DNA from: Thermoplasmatota archaeon
GTDB lineage: Archaea > Thermoplasmatota > E2 > DHVEG-1
Reading direction: 5' to 3'
Assembly (NCBI GenBank): GCA_030615845.1
Contig: JAUWYM010000031.1
Location: 1-7,693, forward strand
Length of the DNA stretch: 7,693 nucleotides
Under the pieces are notes generated by a model, which saw only the letters and a list, made by a program, of their open reading frames with translations, was not told the DNA's origin and searched no databases. Shown here piece by piece: positions 4,675 to 7,693 of the stretch. The translations under genes were made by a program, and so were the position numbers. Within the stretch, counting starts at the first letter, position 1. Every line of letters starts with the position of its first letter.

Positions 4675-6123
4675 TTGGAAAAAGATACTGAAAAAATGGA
4701 GGAAGAATACAAGGTAATAAAAGGAAAAAGTCCTACTCTTTCTAAGAGAAATATCTTGTTTATTGCTGTTGCCTTTTTAGTTGTAGTACTATTTTATTTT
4801 CTACCCATTCCAGAAGGTTTATCGAATAATGGTAAAATGATGATTGGTATTCTTCTCATGGGAGGTATTCTTTGGATTACAGAACCCATACCGCTTGCTG
4901 TTACTGGCCTCTTGATAATTATAATTCAACCAATACTGGGTATCATGCCTGCGGGAGATGTTTTCTCCTCATTTGGAAATCAGGCAGTATTTTTCTTGAT
5001 AGGCGCATTTATCCTTGCTGGTGCTTTAGAAAAACATGGACTGCATAAAAGAATAGCATTGAAATTTCTTAGTTTTTTTGAAAAAAACCCTAAACTGTTT
5101 ACCTTTGGAATAATGATTTCCTGTGCATTTTTATCGTTTATTATGCCTGAACATGGTGTCGCTGCTATGTTTTTACCTATTGTAATATCGATTCTTATCG
5201 CCATGAAAATAACACCGAGAAAAAGCAATTTTGGAATAGTAAGCATGTTAAGCATCGCATATGGATGCTCGATTGGCAGTCTTGGTACACTTATCGGTGG
5301 TGCAAGAAACCCTTTAACCATTGGAATGCTTTCAGATATTGGTTATTCTGTATCGTTTTTTGATTGGATGACGTATTCCATGCCTATCGTATTTATTTCC
5401 TTACCTTTGGTTTGGCTTATTTTACACATCTCTTTCCCCATAGAAATTAAAAATATCGCATCTGCCAAAACAGAGATTAACCGCCAAGTAAGTAGATCAG
5501 GGAAGATGGGGAGATACGAACTAACGGTTTTGTGTATTGTCGTGCTCACCATTATTCTTTGGATTTTTGTTTCATCACCAACGTATTTTAGTCTTGCAGT
5601 CATTGCAATACTTGGCAGCATCCTCTTATTTTTCACAGGATGCATCACCTGGAAGGATGTTGAACAAAGGGTTCCTTGGGGAATCATATTACTTTATGGT
5701 GGAGCGATAACGCTTGGTATTGGTATGCAAAAAACTGGTGCTGGATCTTGGATAGCTCACCGACTATTTGATGTGACAGGAAATAACCCATATCTCGTTA
5801 TATTTGGACTCATAATTCTTACTGTTCTGCTCACAAATATTATGTCAAATGTAGGAGCCGTAGCGATATTATTGCCCATAGGGCTTGCAATAGCAACGGA
5901 GGTTCCTGGAGTAAGTCCACTTCTTGCTTCAATGCTAATAGCGCTTAGTGGGGGCTTGGCATTTATATTTATTATTGCTACACCAGGTAATGCTATCGCC
6001 TATTCCTCAGGATATTTTTCAAGCAGGGATTTACTGAAAGCAGGAGTTGTAGCAAATATTGCATGTATTGGAGTAATTTTTCTTGTAGCAATCATCTATT
6101 GGAAAGGAGTGTTGAATTTATGA
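4675..6123 (+). CDS. SLC13/DASS-family anion or dicarboxylate transporter
   Basis: The protein has 482 residues, with about 23 charged cytoplasmic residues followed by roughly a dozen hydrophobic membrane segments. Family landmarks are WITEPIPLAVTGLL (67-80), GTLIGGARNP (204-213), the second-half sodium-site motif SNVGAVAILLPI (391-402) and TPGNAIAYSSGYFSSRDLLKAG (436-457). These fit SLC13/DASS carriers, which move dicarboxylates, citrate, sulfate or similar anions, usually with sodium. The matching first-half motif, SNT in well-studied members, reads PEHG here (158-161, FIMPEHGVAAMFLPI), so sodium coupling and substrate are open. The start is TTG with an SD-like purine stretch. The UspA gene follows after 48 bases, and such pairs often reflect regulation of the carrier by the Usp protein. 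Family is confident, substrate is not assignable. Confidence 0.87.
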   Translation: MEKDTEKMEEEYKVIKGKSPTLSKRNILFIAVAFLVVVLFYFLPIPEGLSNNGKMMIGILLMGGILWITEPIPLAVTGLLIIIIQPILGIMPAGDVFSSFGNQAVFFLIGAFILAGALEKHGLHKRIALKFLSFFEKNPKLFTFGIMISCAFLSFIMPEHGVAAMFLPIVISILIAMKITPRKSNFGIVSMLSIAYGCSIGSLGTLIGGARNPLTIGMLSDIGYSVSFFDWMTYSMPIVFISLPLVWLILHISFPIEIKNIASAKTEINRQVSRSGKMGRYELTVLCIVVLTIILWIFVSSPTYFSLAVIAILGSILLFFTGCITWKDVEQRVPWGIILLYGGAITLGIGMQKTGAGSWIAHRLFDVTGNNPYLVIFGLIILTVLLTNIMSNVGAVAILLPIGLAIATEVPGVSPLLASMLIALSGGLAFIFIIATPGNAIAYSSGYFSSRDLLKAGVVANIACIGVIFLVAIIYWKGVLNL

Positions 6124-6126
6124 AAA

Positions 6127-6144
6127 TATATAAAGTATATAAAG
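6127..6144 (+). promoter_or_regulatory. Tandem TATA-like boxes before the UspA gene
   Basis: TATATAAAG occurs twice in perfect tandem. Starts about 26 bases downstream of each would fall near 6156 and 6166, giving short leaders to the ATG at 6172. It may be an internal promoter that lets uspA be made without the transporter. Confidence 0.4.
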
Positions 6145-6151
6145 AAAAATT

Positions 6152-6160
6152 GAGGAGGGT
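6152..6160 (+). promoter_or_regulatory. Ribosome binding site of the UspA gene
   Basis: GAGGAGGGT is a near-perfect Shine-Dalgarno, with GGAGGG twelve bases before the ATG at 6172. The spacing is somewhat long, but no other in-frame start lies between. Confidence 0.6.
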
Positions 6161-6171
6161 TTCAAACGGCC

Positions 6172-7029
6172 ATGTTTAAGAATATTTTAATACCTATTTC
6201 TTCAGAATTTTATCAAAAAGAAATCTTCCAAACAGGGGCATTTCTCGCTGAAAAATTTGATAGTACGATAAAATTGATATATATAATTGAGGGGAAAACG
6301 TTAGATCAAACAGAAAAACGTTTAGATTCATATAGAACAGATTTTGATAGAGCAGAGACAAAAAAAGAGATAATAAGGAGGCACATCCATGTAGCAGACA
6401 CCATTATCTTCGAGGATGCAAAACGTCTGTTCGCAGATAAAAACATACCTTTCAATGGGGAAGTAATAGAAGGAGAGTTCAGTACAGTCATAAAAGGTCA
6501 GCTTAACAAATATAAATATGATTTGATTCTCATGGGTTTTGAGAAAGAATGTTTGTTACATTACCGTCTTTTTGAGGAAGTGGATATTCCCATATGGGTA
6601 GAATCAGGTACCGACGAGAAAAGTATACTTGCAGTTTGTTCTAATCTCGCACCAAATCAAAAAGTACCAGAGATGAGCCTTCGTCTTTCTAAAACCCTGG
6701 GATGGGATTTACATATGGTATATGTAGTTGATATCCAGGATGCTGTTGAAGTAGACAGCAATGGAAAAAGATCAGAAAAGAAATCGGAAAATGCGTTGCT
6801 TGAAAGAGGGCAGCAGTTTATTTCTGAGATGGAGAAAAAAGGAATCGATGTAACACTTGTAAAAGGTAGTTTGGAAAAAGAAACTGCAAAGGCTGCTGAA
6901 GATATTGGAGCAGGGCTTGTGATTTTAGGAAGAGAGCAGAAAAAGAAAAGCATACTGGGCATTCCTGTAAAAGGTATGAAGAGAAAGATGGCAGAGACAT
7001 GTAAGTATTCGATACTGTTTGTCAATTAG
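6172..7029 (+). CDS. Tandem universal stress protein (two UspA domains)
   Basis: The protein has 285 residues and no signal peptide. Domain 1 (about 1-145) starts MFKNILIPIS and ends with YDLILMGFEKE and DIPIWVES. Domain 2 (about 149-285) has KSILAVCSNL, HMVYVVD, AGLVILGRE and ends CKYSILFVN, the usual last strand of the UspA fold. Such tandem proteins mimic the UspA dimer and often accompany membrane carriers. The ATP-binding pattern G-x2-G-x9-G-S/T is not intact in either half: domain 2 reads G253-REQKKKS, with Q256 where the second glycine should be, and domain 1 reads G122-FEKE. Nucleotide binding is therefore doubtful. It lies 48 bases behind the transporter and probably shares its transcript, suggesting a cytoplasmic regulator of that carrier. 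The fold is confident, the regulatory role is inference. Confidence 0.85.
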   Translation: MFKNILIPISSEFYQKEIFQTGAFLAEKFDSTIKLIYIIEGKTLDQTEKRLDSYRTDFDRAETKKEIIRRHIHVADTIIFEDAKRLFADKNIPFNGEVIEGEFSTVIKGQLNKYKYDLILMGFEKECLLHYRLFEEVDIPIWVESGTDEKSILAVCSNLAPNQKVPEMSLRLSKTLGWDLHMVYVVDIQDAVEVDSNGKRSEKKSENALLERGQQFISEMEKKGIDVTLVKGSLEKETAKAAEDIGAGLVILGREQKKKSILGIPVKGMKRKMAETCKYSILFVN

Positions 7030-7030
7030 A

Positions 7031-7052
7031 TGTTTCTATTTCTGTATTTCTT
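7031..7052 (+). terminator. T-rich tract behind the UspA gene
   Basis: Immediately after the TAG stop come three T runs (TTTCT, ATTTCT, ATTTCTT) without a hairpin. This fits an archaeal T-tract terminator in the 46-base gap before the converging gene end. Confidence 0.45.
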
Positions 7053-7075
7053 GGAGATTTAACGGAAAGAGGTTT

Positions 7076-7693
7076 TTAAAAGAACTTCCACACCATAAGC
7101 TCATCTTCAGCATCGTTATCGAAGATATCAATTGCAACAACCTTTATTGTCTGTCTGAAAAAAGCATTTTGTGTCCAAGTAAAATTATAAGGGGCAGTAT
7201 TATCTGTTCCCATTTTCTGATCACCGATGAAAAATTCCACTATATCTACTCCAGAAGAATCAGTTGCATCAACCATGACGTCGATATCACCAATTATAAG
7301 AGTTGTTAGGAAAGGTATGATTTCTCGATTCATAAAATAGAAATAATTCTGCTTAGGAGATGTAATCTCAACAACAGGTGGTTCAGTATCTCCTCCATCC
7401 CCAACTATCATTTTTTCAAGTGTACTGAAATCTCCCCATTCGTGTTCATCGTTATAGCCTTTTACTCTATAGTAATACGTTCCATTTTGTTTTCCTGTGA
7501 TTTCATAGTAATCATCGGCAATAGAATCTGAAAGGGTAGTAATTGTCTCAAAGTCTGCAACTGGTGAAATATCATCGACATAAAATCCCTCTTCAGTTAC
7601 TTCATCATCGGTTGTGGATCGAAAGCGTACAAAAACAGACTCATCCACGTAATCACCTAGGCTATATTCCATATATTGCCAGCCACCTGAAAG
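7076..7693 (-). CDS. C-terminal part of a large secreted protein: InhA-like, Fn3-like and Ig-like domains
   Basis: Only the last 205 codons are in the window; the frame stays open to the right edge (LSGGWQYMEYS...), so the true start lies outside. Numbering from the edge, residues 1 to about 46 (VFVRFRSTTDDEVTEEGFYV, then DDISPV) match the beta-sandwich at the end of immune-inhibitor-A/M6-type metallopeptidases. Residues about 47-97 look like a fibronectin-III domain (NGTYYYRVKGYNDEHEWGDFS). After a GDGGDTEPP linker, residues about 105-205 form an Ig-like domain (NREIIP, GVDIVEFFIGD, APYNFTW, TIKVVAIDIFDNDAEDEL) like the tail of the M28 peptidase. The catalytic part is not visible. A secreted peptidase is the best guess from domain order and context. 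It converges on the UspA gene with a 46-base gap. Confidence 0.8.
   Translation of the reverse strand, partial: LSGGWQYMEYSLGDYVDESVFVRFRSTTDDEVTEEGFYVDDISPVADFETITTLSDSIADDYYEITGKQNGTYYYRVKGYNDEHEWGDFSTLEKMIVGDGGDTEPPVVEITSPKQNYFYFMNREIIPFLTTLIIGDIDVMVDATDSSGVDIVEFFIGDQKMGTDNTAPYNFTWTQNAFFRQTIKVVAIDIFDNDAEDELMVWKFF

Noticed and set aside
4980..5687. Minus-strand frames inside the transporter gene
   Set aside because: These are antisense frames to conserved membrane segments, with no independent ribosome site or family signature.
6657..7025. Minus-strand Ser/Phe-rich frame inside the UspA gene
   Set aside because: It is antisense to the Lys/Glu-rich second UspA domain, which explains its composition.
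7019..7309. Plus-strand 96-residue frame overlapping the uspA end
   Set aside because: It is antisense to the well-supported Ig-like domain, has no ribosome site, and its Cys/Ile/Ser-rich content is typical of a shadow frame.
7076..7672. ATG at 7672 as the true start of the right-edge gene
   Set aside because: The frame is open through to 7693 with domain-consistent residues (LSGGWQY), and the first domain would be cut in the middle. It is an internal methionine of a longer protein.

Overview
The window looks like archaeal chromosome, most plausibly from an uncultured Thermoplasmatota-like, protein-degrading lineage. The grounds are AT-rich DNA, TTTATATA-type TATA boxes 5' of genes, T-rich tracts rather than hairpin terminators behind genes, and secreted proteases carrying C-terminal Ig-like domains. 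The lineage is inferred from gene content; there is no rRNA or marker gene here.

Left part (1-3572, all minus strand): a secreted peptidase locus. In transcription order it holds a gingipain-type cysteine endopeptidase (family C25, 3451-1556), an M28 zinc aminopeptidase with a C-terminal Ig-like domain (1473-175), and the start of a pyroglutamyl-peptidase I (family C15, from 175 leftwards off the window). The C15 start codon overlaps the M28 stop codon by one base. All three have signal peptides. Together they would cut proteins outside the cell, trim the peptides from the N terminus and remove blocking pyroglutamate. A TATA box precedes the C25 gene, and there may be a second promoter before the M28 gene.

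Middle part (3573-4674): a 215-residue proline-rich protein of unknown function on the minus strand, with a duplicated 25-residue helical motif. Next comes a 454-base divergent intergenic region. It holds an 18-bp perfect palindrome, then an unusual array of CCGTCA motifs: three direct copies spaced exactly 44 bases apart, with short palindromes in the spacers, and a fourth inverted copy. The outer copies form an imperfect terminal-inverted-repeat pair. The array lies just upstream of a TATA box for the next gene.

Right part (4675-7693): a plus-strand pair of a SLC13/DASS-type transporter (TTG start) and a tandem UspA-domain protein, a common transporter/UspA pairing. Converging on it from the right edge is the 3' end of a large secreted minus-strand protein. 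Its visible part has an InhA/M6-like beta-sandwich, a fibronectin-III-like domain and a terminal Ig-like domain that resembles the tail of the M28 enzyme.

The points most worth following are the secreted C15 enzyme coupled to M28, the 44-base periodic palindromic array, the shared C-terminal domain, the duplicated-motif proline-rich protein, and the transporter whose first SNT sodium-site motif is replaced by PEHG.
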